64,000 bases of DNA. Source: Legionella cincinnatiensis. GTDB lineage: Bacteria; Pseudomonadota; Gammaproteobacteria; Legionellales; Legionellaceae. The notes beneath the pieces were generated by a model. That model saw only the letters and a program-made list of their open reading frames with translations. It ran no database searches and was not told where the DNA came from. Shown here in pieces: positions 1 through 8,528 of the stretch. Every line of letters starts with the position of its first letter. Positions within the stretch are counted from its first letter, which is position 1. Location of the stretch: positions 3,162,001-3,226,000 of the forward strand of contig NZ_UGNX01000001.1 of the NCBI RefSeq assembly GCF_900452415.1, given 5' to 3'. The position numbers and the translations under genes are program-made.

Positions 1-471
1 CTTCATTTACCTACGGGACTTTTCCTACCCGTTTCCCGAACTGATCTACTTGAGCTTCTCAGTGCCCAAGATCTCATCGCCAATAAAGCAGAGGACATCG
101 CGATTTTAATCACAAGCAGGAAAATGTCTATCCCTGAATCTTTAGTCCCTGTTTTTATGCCTTTTTTAAGCCGTTGTCTTGATGCATCAAAACAAGCGTG
201 TAAAGCAATCAATGAGTTAGATGAATTATTAGAAACAGGTTTCAGAGGTTCTGAGGTTAAAATCGTTGAAGAAATGATTTTAAAACTCTATGAAATTGAA
301 CATGATAGCGATGCACGACTCGCAGAAGTAAGGCATCGTATTTTTGAAATCGAAAATGATTTATCTGCCATTGATACAATATTTTTATACAAATTGGTCC
401 AGTGGATTGATGATTTAGCTGACGATGCCCAACATGTAGGCAGCCGTCTCCAAATTTTAATAGCCCGGTAG
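1..471 (+). CDS. DUF47/PhoU-like phosphate transport regulator, 5' end outside the window
   Basis: The frame is open from the first base, and the ATG at 124 is internal, so this is the last 157 codons of a gene that begins upstream. The family (TIGR00153/DUF47) usually has about 220 residues. The sequence is helical and charged, with a heptad-like stretch ending in a D-L-A-D-D-A segment, as in PhoU-type helical bundles. It stops 9 bases before the ATG of a PiT permease. DUF47-Pit pairs are a common operon in which the DUF47 protein modulates phosphate uptake. Family assignment comes from this context and the residue pattern. Confidence 0.85.
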   Translation, partial: LHLPTGLFLPVSRTDLLELLSAQDLIANKAEDIAILITSRKMSIPESLVPVFMPFLSRCLDASKQACKAINELDELLETGFRGSEVKIVEEMILKLYEIEHDSDARLAEVRHRIFEIENDLSAIDTIFLYKLVQWIDDLADDAQHVGSRLQILIAR

Positions 472-480
472 TCAAACTCT

Positions 481-1734
481 ATGGATTATTCAATCATTTA
501 TCTTCTTACAGCAGTTATTTTATGTTTTCTAATGACTTGGGGAGTGGGTGCTAATGACTTAGCGAATGTCATGAGCACTACTATGGGCTCTAAAGCAGTC
601 ACAGTCAGACAAGCCATGTTGATCGCTATAATTTTTGAATTTGCCGGTGCTTTTTTAGGAGGAACAGGTGTTACAGAAACGATGCGCGATGGAATTATAA
701 ACTCCAGCCAACTATCTGGAGAACCATTAATTCTTATTGAAGGCATGCTTGGTGTTTTATTAGCCTGTACTATCTGGATGAATCTTGCAAGCTATCTTGG
801 AGTTCCTGTTTCCATCACTAATGCCTTAGTAGGCTCAATGGTTGGTTTTGGCACTGTAGTATTAGGACCTCAAGCAATTCATTGGAACCAAGTCAGCCAT
901 ATTGCTATAAGTTGGATTACTTCACCAATGATTTCAGGGATTACTGCATTTGCATTATTTACGAGTATTCAGCAAACCATCTTTGTCAAAAGCAATCCTC
1001 TCACTAAAGCTAAACTATATATTCCCATTTATCTCTTTCTCATTGGTTCTATTTTGTCATTTATTACCGTATTTAAGGGACTGAATCACTTCCACATTCA
1101 CCTTAATTTTAAACAAAATCTAGCGGTCACCTTGGCAACCAGTATTATCATTACCGTTATTGGTATCATCATAATTAAGCGGATTCCCGAGCCTCATCGA
1201 ATAAGACGCAGAGAACGTTTTATACAAGTCGAAAAATATTTTGCAGTGCTTATGGCAATGACGGCCTGCGCTATGGCTTTTGCTCATGGATCAAATGATG
1301 TTGCACTTGCGGTGGGACCGCTCTCAATAATCTACAGCTTAGTAATGAGCTCACATCAAGTTTTTGATGCTAATAATTATCCAGCATGGATTATATTATT
1401 AGGTTGTATCGGCGTTGTCACTGGCCTTCTTATGTATGGTAGAAAAGTTATTGAAACCGTAGGAAGTGCAATAACCGCCCTCACCCCTAGTCGCGCATTT
1501 GCCGCAACACTTTCTGCGGCAACAACAGTGGTAGTGGCTACAAGTACCGGCATTCCAGTTTCAGCAACACAAACTTTAGTTGGAGCTGTTCTTGGAGTAG
1601 GATTAGCGCGAGGTATTGGTGCTTTAAATTTAATTGTAATTCGTAATATTTTTATGTCCTGGATATTAACCTTACCTGCAGCCTCAATTTTAACCATTTT
1701 ATCTTATAAATTATTGCATGCATTTTTGGGATAA
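481..1734 (+). CDS. pit: PiT-family inorganic phosphate permease
   Basis: The product is a 417-residue polytopic inner-membrane protein that imports inorganic phosphate coupled to a cation. Both halves carry the duplicated PiT signature: GVGANDLANV near residue 22 and AHGSNDVALA near residue 266. About ten hydrophobic segments surround a short cytoplasmic loop (RIRRRERF region). The length is normal for the family. It is the second gene after the DUF47 regulator and probably shares its transcript. The specific paralogue (pitA or pitB) cannot be decided. Confidence 0.93.
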   Translation: MDYSIIYLLTAVILCFLMTWGVGANDLANVMSTTMGSKAVTVRQAMLIAIIFEFAGAFLGGTGVTETMRDGIINSSQLSGEPLILIEGMLGVLLACTIWMNLASYLGVPVSITNALVGSMVGFGTVVLGPQAIHWNQVSHIAISWITSPMISGITAFALFTSIQQTIFVKSNPLTKAKLYIPIYLFLIGSILSFITVFKGLNHFHIHLNFKQNLAVTLATSIIITVIGIIIIKRIPEPHRIRRRERFIQVEKYFAVLMAMTACAMAFAHGSNDVALAVGPLSIIYSLVMSSHQVFDANNYPAWIILLGCIGVVTGLLMYGRKVIETVGSAITALTPSRAFAATLSAATTVVVATSTGIPVSATQTLVGAVLGVGLARGIGALNLIVIRNIFMSWILTLPAASILTILSYKLLHAFLG

Positions 1735-1750
1735 ATAATCAAGTGTAAAC

Positions 1751-1786
1751 CCGGGAACAAACTCCTATTCGGACTTCGATTCCCGG
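1751..1786. repeat. CCGGGAA/TTCCCGG inverted repeat after the phosphate permease
   Basis: Seven-base perfect arms at 1751-1757 and 1780-1786 enclose a 22-base loop, 17 bases after the pit stop codon. There is no T tract on the plus strand, so a classical terminator is not supported. It may be a terminator of another kind or the edge of a repeat element. The stretch from 1787 to 1937 holds nothing I can recognise. Confidence 0.4.
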
Positions 1787-1937
1787 ATTATGCCACGCAT
1801 CATCCTCCGCTAAAGAGGGAAAATCTAATAGAGTATTAAGTGGAACGAGCTTCTTTTTAGAATAGCTGGAATTAACAGAAAAAAACTTAGATAAACTCCC
1901 TTTCCTTAATAAAACTCAACATCCACCTTACACATCG

Positions 1938-3657
1938 TTACTCTGCTCAGTGGGTAGTCCTTAGTTTCAACAAAAAGATAAGTGCTCATCAATAGTTAAC
2001 TTAGCGTGAGTTTCGCATAAGAGAATGTGGTTGTACATCGAACCGTTCGGGCTGAGGAAGCGCATAGCGCTTTCTCGAAGCCTTAGTACGAATTTTCAAG
2101 TTCTGTGCTAAGGCTTCGAGATGGCATAAATGCCTCCTCAGCCTGAACGGTTCGCAATGAAGGCTGGATCTAAATAGATTCTTTATTCAAAAAATCACCT
2201 TAACTTAAGCCTGAATGAAACTCTGCGTAATACGGAAGGTCATGAGCGTAGCGAATTCCTTTACAGAAGTAACGAACCATTTACCTTACTCTGCTCAGTG
2301 GGTAGTCCTTAGTTTCAACAAAAAGATAAGTGCTCATCCAATAGTTAACTTAACGTGAGTTTCGCATAAGAGAATGTGGTTGCACATCGAACCGTTCGGG
2401 CTGAGGAAGCGCATAGCGCTTTCTCGAAGCCTTAGTACGAATTTTCAAGTTCTGTGCTAAGGCTTCGAGATGGCATAAATGCCTCCTCAGCCTGAACGGT
2501 TCGCAATGAAGGCTGGATCTAAATAGATTCTTTATTCAAAAAATCACCTTAACTTAAGCCTGAATGAAACTCTGCGTAATACGGAAGGTCATGAGCGTAG
2601 CGAATTCCTTTACAGAAGTAACGAACCATTTACCTTACTCTGCTCAGTGGGTAGTCCTTAGTTTCAACAAAAAGATAAGTGCTCATCCAATAGTTAACTT
2701 AACGTGAGTTTCGCATAAGAGAATGTGGTTGCACATCGAACCGTTCGGGCTGAGGAAGCGCATAGCGCTTTCTCGAAGCCTTAGTACGAATTTTCAAGTT
2801 CTGTGCTAAGGCTTCGAGATGGCATAAATGCCTCCTCAGCCTGAACGGTTCGCAATGAAGGCTGGATCTAAATAGATTCTTTATTCAAAAAATCACCTTA
2901 ACTTAAGCCTGAATGAAACTCTGCGTAATACGGAAGGTCATGAGCGTAGCGAATTCCTTTACAGAAGTAACGAACCATTTACCTTACTCTGCTCAGTGGG
3001 TAGTCCTTAGTTTCAACAAAAAGATAAGTGCTCATCCAATAGTTAACTTAACGTGAGTTTCGCATAAGAGAATGTGGTTGCACATCGAACCGTTCGGGCT
3101 GAGGAAGCGCATAGCGCTTTCTCGAAGCCTTAGTACGAATTTTCAAGTTCTGTGCTAAGGCTTCGAGATGGCATAAATGCCTCCTCAGCCTGAACGGTTC
3201 GCAATGAAGGCTGGATCTAAATAGATTCTTTATTCAAAAAATCACCTTAACTTAAGCCTGAATGAAACTCTGCGTAATACGGAAGGTCATGAGCGTAGCG
3301 AATTCCTTTACAGAAGTAACGAACCATTTACCTTACTCTGCTCAGTGGGTAGCCCTTAGTTTCAACAAAAAGATAAGTGCTCATCAATAGTTAACTTAGC
3401 GTGAGTTTCGCATAAGAGAATGTGGTTGCACATCGAACCGTTCGGGCTGAGGAAGCGCGTAGCGCTCTCTCGAAGCCTTAGTACGAATTTTCAAGTTCTG
3501 TGCTAAGGCTTCGAGATGGCATAAATGCCTCCTCAGCCTGAACGGTTCGAGAGAGGGAGTGGATCTAAATAGATTCTTTATTCGAAAATCACATGAACTT
3601 AAGCCTGGATGAAGCTCTGCGTAATACGGAAGGTCATGAGCGTAGCGAATTCCTTCG
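1938..3657. repeat. Five-copy tandem repeat array, unit 349 bp
   Basis: Five head-to-tail copies run at 1938-2285, 2286-2634, 2635-2983, 2984-3332 and 3333-3657. By eye the three inner copies are identical. The outer two differ at several positions and lack one C in the CTCATCCAAT segment. The last copy is shorter and diverges at its end. Every copy contains a large palindrome (separate entry). No ORF runs through the array in a way that looks coding; the ORF on the minus strand at 3396-3710 is repeat-derived. It lies between pit and a small conserved gene. This is an intergenic amplified element of unknown function. Confidence 0.93.
2039..2154. repeat. Cloverleaf-forming palindrome inside each tandem copy (first copy)
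   Basis: Nested inverted repeats could form a four-way junction. The outer 19-base arms are 2039-2057 and 2136-2154 (one G:T-type mismatch). Side hairpin A is AAGCGC-ATA-GCGCTT at 2058-2072. A central 13-base perfect stem pairs 2074-2086 with 2108-2120 around a loop of about 21 bases. Side hairpin B is GGCAT-AA-ATGCC at 2123-2134. The same structure recurs at 2388-2503, 2737-2852, 3086-3201 and 3434-3549. In the last copy hairpin A is slightly changed and the outer arms are kept. Confidence 0.9.
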
Positions 3658-3843
3658 TTAAAATTCTTCCCAAATTTCGCCTTTTTCATCTTTATAGTCT
3701 TTATTATCACGCATCAAAAAAATACGCTTATGTTTATTAATTTCTTTTAATTGGGATGCTGATTTAGAATGAGTGGCATCAAATTCAAATAAAAATTTAT
3801 CATAAGGACTAACATAAGCTTTATCTATATCATTTGAGTTCAT
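3658..3843 (-). CDS. Small conserved protein, CBU_0585-like
   Basis: A 61-residue soluble protein, acidic at the C-terminus, with no signal peptide or membrane segment. The core pattern (a YVSPYDKFLFEFD segment, then SASQLKEI and a RIFLMRD segment) resembles a small gammaproteobacterial family that I recall as CBU_0585, of unknown function; I could not check this. Its stop codon abuts the end of the tandem array, so the array may lie in its 3' region. It reads as a normal coding sequence, unlike the repeat-derived frame that overlaps its 3' end. Confidence 0.65.
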   Translation of the reverse strand: MNSNDIDKAYVSPYDKFLFEFDATHSKSASQLKEINKHKRIFLMRDNKDYKDEKGEIWEEF

Positions 3844-4115
3844 AATAAATCCAGAGTAACTTTAATTTTATTAAGGTATTTTATAGCTTTTTTATCTAAG
3901 TTACCATTACCCTATAAAAGCAATTTAAGTTTTTGTGCGCAGGCTAAAGACATTAATCCCATGTTTGCTTTGAATTTTTTACCCACCATAGCGGTGGTTA
4001 TTGTGTTCTCAAAAATATTCAAAAAATATTAACGCTCAACTGGTTTGGCTTGCTTACTATCAACTTAATTGCTTTTTCTAGGATTACCCATTTTAAAAAG
4101 ATAAGAGGCAACAAC

Positions 4116-5090
4116 ATGAGTTTAAAAAAAGCAGAGTTACATGTTCATTTAGAAGGCACTATTACTCCTGAGCTAGCGGCAAAACTAGCGAAACGAAATC
4201 AATTGACATTGCCTGAAGGACTTGTGGCTCCTGATGGGAAAAGCTATTTATCAAAGGATTTTCTAGATTTTTTAAAAGTTTACGATACCTTAGCCGCAGT
4301 AATAAAACATCCTCAAGATTATTATGACATTACTTTCGATTATTTAAGAGCCCGTGCTCAGGAAGATGCTATCTATGTAGAAATGATGTATTCTCCTGAC
4401 CATGCCGAACTTTCCAGCAAAATACCTTCTGCAGAACATTTAACAGCAATTCAGCAAGCAATTGACGATGCTAAAGAACAATTCAATATTGTAGGACGTA
4501 TTATCGTTACCGCAGTTCGTCATTTTGGTGTAGAAGCCGTAGAACATGTCGCACAACAAACGCATAAAGATAAATTTCCATGTGTTACTGGTTTTGGTTT
4601 AGGGGGTGATGAAGCCAAGTTTCCACCCAAATTGTTCACTAAAGCCTATCAAATTGCAGCTGACGCTGGATTGCAGTGTACAGTACATGCGGGTGAATTT
4701 GCTTCTGCTGCTGGAATGGATGAAGCAATGGATTATCTCCCTATTCAACGCATAGGACATGGAGTTAATTCCATCTATTCACCAAACACTATGGCAAGGG
4801 TGAAGGATAAAGGAATTTCTTTAGAAATCTGCCCTAGCAGCAATATCTTTCTAGGTCTTTTTAAAAATATGAGTGAACATCCTTTCCCTAAGTTTTATGA
4901 GGCAGGAGTTAAGATCAGTATCAGTTCAGATGATCCACCGTTCATGAGCACAACGCTAGGTCAAGAATATAACCGTGTCCAAAATTCCTATAATTATGAT
5001 GATGAAACAATGAATTCAATTACACGAATGGCGATAGAAGCTGCTTTTGTTGACTCCAAAACAAAAGCAGAGCTACTTGCAAGGATTTAA
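4116..5090 (+). CDS. Adenosine/adenine deaminase family protein
   Basis: Purine deaminase (metal-dependent amidohydrolase fold) that removes the 6-amino group of adenosine or adenine in purine salvage. The zinc-binding HVHLEGT motif lies just after the start. HAGE, GHG and SSDDPP motifs follow in the usual order and supply the remaining metal ligands and catalytic residues. The SSDDP form is closer to adenine deaminases than the NTDDP of classical adenosine deaminases, so the substrate is uncertain. I chose the ATG at 4116 (324 residues) because an AAGAGG site precedes it and homology starts at once. The frame opens at 4050 but the extra residues look non-coding. Confidence 0.88.
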   Translation: MSLKKAELHVHLEGTITPELAAKLAKRNQLTLPEGLVAPDGKSYLSKDFLDFLKVYDTLAAVIKHPQDYYDITFDYLRARAQEDAIYVEMMYSPDHAELSSKIPSAEHLTAIQQAIDDAKEQFNIVGRIIVTAVRHFGVEAVEHVAQQTHKDKFPCVTGFGLGGDEAKFPPKLFTKAYQIAADAGLQCTVHAGEFASAAGMDEAMDYLPIQRIGHGVNSIYSPNTMARVKDKGISLEICPSSNIFLGLFKNMSEHPFPKFYEAGVKISISSDDPPFMSTTLGQEYNRVQNSYNYDDETMNSITRMAIEAAFVDSKTKAELLARI

Positions 5091-5100
5091 GGAACTACAA

Positions 5101-5137
5101 GTTCGATATAAAAAAGAGTAAAATTTTTATATCGAAC
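5101..5137. repeat. Palindromic dispersed element, copy 1; possible bidirectional terminator
   Basis: Perfect 14-base arms at 5101-5114 and 5124-5137 (GTTCGATATAAAAA and its complement) surround a 9-base loop. It sits between the convergent ends of the deaminase gene (stop 5090) and the PH-domain gene (stop 5157). A second copy, with the same downstream TTTATTTAGA tail, is at 39550-39587. A-rich and T-rich arms would let it act as a terminator in both directions, but its recurrence suggests a repeat family. Confidence 0.75.
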
Positions 5138-5156
5138 TGCTTTTATTTAGATCGAG

Positions 5157-5618
5157 TTAATCCCGATGTAACTCACCCATAAGCTGTTCAATATAACGCC
5201 TGCAAGTCAGTGGGTGATGTAAAAAGTTAATAATGCGACGAGTGCCACCTGTGCCAGTGATACAAACCAAACCATAACTTAAAACACTTCCTAAGATCGA
5301 TTGCCGTATATCAATTGCTTCTATCTTACTTAATGGGATATCAATAGTTTGTCTGACTATAACTCCTGTACGAATAATGACATGATTTTTTTTAATCGTA
5401 AGAGATGAAAAATAATAAGTCATCCATGTCATACCAATCCATAGTAAAGCCAAAGCAGCTGCTCCATATCCTACTTTTTCTAACAGAGCGAGATCAGTAT
5501 TATGAACAATTGCCAAAGCAACACATAAGCTAAGTACAGGCCAAAAAAATATAATCCAATGCATACGGGTAAAAAAGATAATATCATTAGGATTGTTATT
5601 ATTCTGTTTTTCAAACAT
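5157..5618 (-). CDS. Bacterial PH-domain membrane protein (YdbS-like)
   Basis: A 153-residue protein with a short polar N-terminus, two hydrophobic segments (about residues 22-42 and 50-70) and then a C-terminal domain of the bacterial PH type. The pattern L-T-I-K-K-x-x-V-I-I-R-x-G-V followed by IPLSKIEAIDIRQS is typical of the DUF304/bPH_2 fold. Members are inner-membrane proteins of poorly known role. It is transcribed alone and faces the DUF721 gene divergently across 104 bases. Confidence 0.8.
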   Translation of the reverse strand: MFEKQNNNNPNDIIFFTRMHWIIFFWPVLSLCVALAIVHNTDLALLEKVGYGAAALALLWIGMTWMTYYFSSLTIKKNHVIIRTGVIVRQTIDIPLSKIEAIDIRQSILGSVLSYGLVCITGTGGTRRIINFLHHPLTCRRYIEQLMGELHRD

Positions 5619-5722
5619 TAGTTTCCACCTATAGTCCTGAGTGTTTTGCTAAAAATTATGATATTCCATTTAACATGAATTTGCTATTCTATACTTATCT
5701 TATTAAAAATTTCCAAATTAAA

Positions 5723-6148
5723 ATGCGTTCTATCAGCCATTGCCTCAACAAACAACTTGCCGAGATTTGTCAACGTTCTTTTCAACTCGAAGAACTTTCT
5801 CATAAAGTAAAACAATTACTTCCAGAAAATTTAGGCAAAGAATGTTATGTGGGGAGTTTTAATAAGGGTTGCTTAGTACTCACCACTACCAATGCTGTAT
5901 GGGCAACACAATTGCGTTATGCTCTCCCAGAACTGCGTGATCGTCTGCGTAAAGAGGCTGGCCTTTATCAACTGTTGTCAATCAAAGTAGCTGTCAGTAC
6001 ACCAATTTTTCAACATGAAAAATCGATTCAACCCCAAAAAAATGAATTATCAGAGAAAGCTAAAGCTACCATTGTTCATGAAAGTCAGCAGTGCACGTAT
6101 GAACCATTACAAAAAGCATTATTACGTTTAGCAGATCATGATGATTAA
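5723..6148 (+). CDS. DUF721 (DciA-like) protein
   Basis: A basic protein of about 141 residues. The N-terminal half matches the DUF721 pattern: helices with a V-G-S-F-N-K-G-C-L-V-L-T-T-T core and W-A-T-Q-L-R-Y. Some members (DciA) load the replicative helicase DnaB; whether this one does is inference. The frame opens at 5675. I prefer the ATG at 5723, because the upstream residues are AT-rich and hydrophobic and unlike the family. The C-terminal third is polar and probably disordered. Confidence 0.75.
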   Translation: MRSISHCLNKQLAEICQRSFQLEELSHKVKQLLPENLGKECYVGSFNKGCLVLTTTNAVWATQLRYALPELRDRLRKEAGLYQLLSIKVAVSTPIFQHEKSIQPQKNELSEKAKATIVHESQQCTYEPLQKALLRLADHDD

Positions 6149-6157
6149 TCAATAAGT

Positions 6158-6231
6158 GATAATAAAAAGCATCTGTCCAGTGGAAAACGCTGGCTCTAGC
6201 GAACTTATTATCAAAACAGCTTTTTCTTATC
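6158..6231. terminator. Convergent-gene terminator region
   Basis: Arms GATAATAAAAAGC (6158-6170) and GCTTTTTCTTATC (6219-6231) pair with one mismatch. T-rich or A-rich flanks suit termination from both sides. It lies between the DUF721 gene (ends 6148) and the HAD-type gene (ends 6259). The loop is long and allows alternative pairing with TTATTATC at 6205-6212. Confidence 0.5.
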
Positions 6232-6258
6232 TGTGCAATATTTAATGCATCGCTATCT

Positions 6259-7293
6259 CTAGCTAGGCTTTATTCCGCCCAGGTTCTCTTCTACTTTAAG
6301 CTCGATATCCTGATTTTCTTTCTTAATCCCCATTAATTTTTGTTTGATATTTTCAAAACGACTGCGAGCTCCTTGCAATTCGTTTGCCTGAACATCTTCC
6401 ATCGCTTTTAAGAGCATACTTTGTACTAACTTATCACATCTTGAATTAGGTTTCACCTTATCAGGATTTGCGTGACCGAAAATTTCCTTACTAGCGCTTT
6501 TTAGATCCTTGCAAGTCAGCTCCTGAGTATCAAAATAAATTTTATCTATAAGCGAGTGCATGTGCCTCACGGTAGTTTCTACCCATTTTATTTCTGGTTT
6601 GTAATCATGCAATCTCGCCTCATCAATGCGAATGCAAAGGTCGTCTACCACATGGTTAAGAAGATTCATTACCTCAAAATGTTGATTAGGATCTAATTTG
6701 TTGATACTTGCTTTTAAATTAAAAAGATCAGAATGTTCAGTAAGAACTTTTAATGTTATTGCATAAGGATGGCAAGCATGAGTTCCAGGGAGTTCAACAA
6801 TATCAGCAAATTGCTCCAAATCCACTTTGCTATTAATGTCAAAAGCCAATAATTGCGGATTATTTTGTTTTTTGACATCATGAACTTGTTTTAATTGATC
6901 ATCAAACAATATGCCTATAGCATTCTCATGCTCTTTGCTTTCGTTTTGATATTGGGTAAGAAGCTCTTGCATCTTTGCACCTTTAAGTCCAGCTGGGGCT
7001 CTGGCAATTTGTTTAATCGTTATATTTTCTTCATGGACTAAACGTTGCAGTATGTCCATTGTAGGTAAGGTTCCTAGTTTGATATTTTTTAGGGCGGGCT
7101 CTACAATCTCAGGACGTGCTGTAAGGATAATAATGTCATAGCCTTTCTCTTGAGCCCACTTCATGTACTCCTTTAATGAACTTCTAATATTGCTCTCAGT
7201 ATTTCGCCACCCATATAAAGGATTTTTATCTATTTTTTCTACTAAAGTAGTTCCATCAATATCAATGGCAATAAATCCCAATTTTGAACTCAT
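6259..7293 (-). CDS. HAD-fold protein with Legionella-type C-terminal region
   Basis: A 344-residue soluble protein with no signal peptide. The first 150 residues show complete haloacid-dehalogenase motifs: DIDGT (Asp11, Asp13), Thr58 in IILTARP, a lysine near 104-107, and FDD at 130-132. A phosphatase or phosphotransferase activity is therefore likely. The remaining 190 residues are helical and charged, match nothing I recognise, and end in a Glu/Lys-rich tail. A catalytic domain plus an unknown helical tail, with no operon partners, is common in Dot/Icm substrates; that role is inference. The upstream region (7294-7400) is very AT-rich, with many TTAA words. Confidence 0.75.
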   Translation of the reverse strand: MSSKLGFIAIDIDGTTLVEKIDKNPLYGWRNTESNIRSSLKEYMKWAQEKGYDIIILTARPEIVEPALKNIKLGTLPTMDILQRLVHEENITIKQIARAPAGLKGAKMQELLTQYQNESKEHENAIGILFDDQLKQVHDVKKQNNPQLLAFDINSKVDLEQFADIVELPGTHACHPYAITLKVLTEHSDLFNLKASINKLDPNQHFEVMNLLNHVVDDLCIRIDEARLHDYKPEIKWVETTVRHMHSLIDKIYFDTQELTCKDLKSASKEIFGHANPDKVKPNSRCDKLVQSMLLKAMEDVQANELQGARSRFENIKQKLMGIKKENQDIELKVEENLGGIKPS

Positions 7294-7523
7294 ATTTACT
7301 CTCTCACTAGCAAAAAATCTGCTAAATTAATTTATATTAATTATATTTAATCAATATGATTAATATTAATCCAATTAATTATATTTATATGAGTTATAAA
7401 ATTTTTAGATAACAAAGAATTCCGTATGATTTAAAATCTATAAATTCACAACCAAAAGCATGGAGCGCTCACCAAAAAAATTAATAAATATTATGTTTAG
7501 GGATAATCATAAATTCCTTTTCC

Positions 7524-7805
7524 TCACTTAGTATTTTTTATTTTAAAGTAAAAAAATAAAAAAAGTATCATGAAATAAATAAATAATGGCTTAATAAAAA
7601 TATTAAATATTAAAATTATGTGGAAGAACAAACTGTTTGAATTCCATAACATTTTATAGAACGTAAAAGTACCTAATGGCTGATAGGGTTTTACATATAA
7701 CAGTACTGCAACTTGCTTAATAATAAAGAAACTAAGTATGGCGCACAGAAAAGCAATTATATGCCTCACTGAATAAAAAACATCAAACCATACTTTTCTT
7801 TTCAT
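7524..7805 (-). CDS. Small hydrophobic membrane protein, unknown
   Basis: A 93-residue, strongly hydrophobic and Phe/Ile-rich product with probably three membrane segments (about residues 13-33, 55-72 and 72-88) and a basic C-terminus. An AGGAAG site lies 5-6 bases before the ATG, which supports translation. No family is recognised. It stands alone between two intergenic stretches in a very AT-rich segment, so a chance frame cannot be excluded. Confidence 0.5.
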   Translation of the reverse strand: MKRKVWFDVFYSVRHIIAFLCAILSFFIIKQVAVLLYVKPYQPLGTFTFYKMLWNSNSLFFHIILIFNIFIKPLFIYFMILFLFFYFKIKNTK

Positions 7806-7954
7806 TGAGCTTCCTGCGATTAATTATACTCTTTTTATTATATCCTCTCCATTGCATGAAATATTGGAATAATTAGGCAAGTCTCTACTTATTTTGAAAA
7901 TACTCAGACCTATGTCGAAAGTGCAACGAACTAATTAGCTGGTAGACAATCGTA

Positions 7955-8447
7955 CTAACTTGTTTCTACGAAAGCTTTTTCAAATCGACGCGATACCCAT
8001 TCTGCACCAAGATAAGTAAAACAATCTTGCAAATAATCAGTTAACTCATCTTCTTCTATAATATGCTCAAAGCCTACAGGTTCTATGTCATGATGAAAAT
8101 AGGCCCCAAAATAATGCATTGAAAAATCTACATAATCGCGAGTATGTAAAATAAAAGCGTGCCACAGATCATCAAGAAGCAGTAAAGGACCAAAAAGATA
8201 TGTTTTTTTACCCAGTTTTGCTCTTTGATCGTTTAACCACATCCAAGACAATAAATCAGTGAATAATTCATTTACTTCTTGCACAGTAAATTCAGGACGG
8301 TGATAACAAAAATACGTTACCACCGCCTTATTTTGATAAAGTAATAGGTCCGATAAAGCTATCTTATTATCCACAACATGTTTTCTTAGTACTTGGTTTT
8401 TGAGTAACATATCGTACAATACGGCAAATCATTTCTTCTTTAGTCAT
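7955..8447 (-). pseudogene. GRDP-like (WHxxxL motif) protein, apparently frameshifted near its start
   Basis: The main frame (7955-8419) gives up to 154 residues with a conserved core: LLLDDLWHAFILHT then YFGAYFHHD. This recalls the glycine-rich-domain-containing-protein-like family (PF07173) of unknown function. The main frame has only a TTG (8419) or an ATG (8410), both without a ribosome site. The good signal, TTAGGAG then ATG at 8447, opens another frame that starts MTKEEMICRIVRY and stops after 26 codons, having overlapped the main frame. Joining the two near 8405-8415 by a one-base shift would give a normal N-terminus. Mutation, sequencing error or genuine coupling are all possible. The protein would otherwise be intact. 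Confidence 0.6.
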
Positions 8448-8528
8448 TATTATCTCCTAAAAAGTTAACATTCAACCAAATTGTAATTCATTTATTGCAT
8501 TGAAACATTAGAATATTCACTTCATAAC

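Noticed and set aside
1938..3657. Array as a CRISPR or tRNA cluster
   Set aside because: The units are 349 bases with no spacer variation, and the cloverleaf does not match tRNA arm sizes or the T-loop and anticodon pattern.
3396..3710. Minus-strand open frame of 104 codons across the last tandem copy
   Set aside because: Most of it is translated repeat, it overlaps the small conserved gene's 3' end in another frame, and equivalent frames would occur in each copy.
4050..4115. Earlier start for the deaminase gene
   Set aside because: The added residues are AT-rich and hydrophobic, unlike the family. The ATG at 4116 has the ribosome site and homology begins there.
7294..7400. PmrA-type TTAA direct repeats before the HAD-type gene
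   Set aside because: TTAA words recur at 10-base steps, not the 11-base step of the known PmrA site, and the region is too AT-rich for this to mean much.
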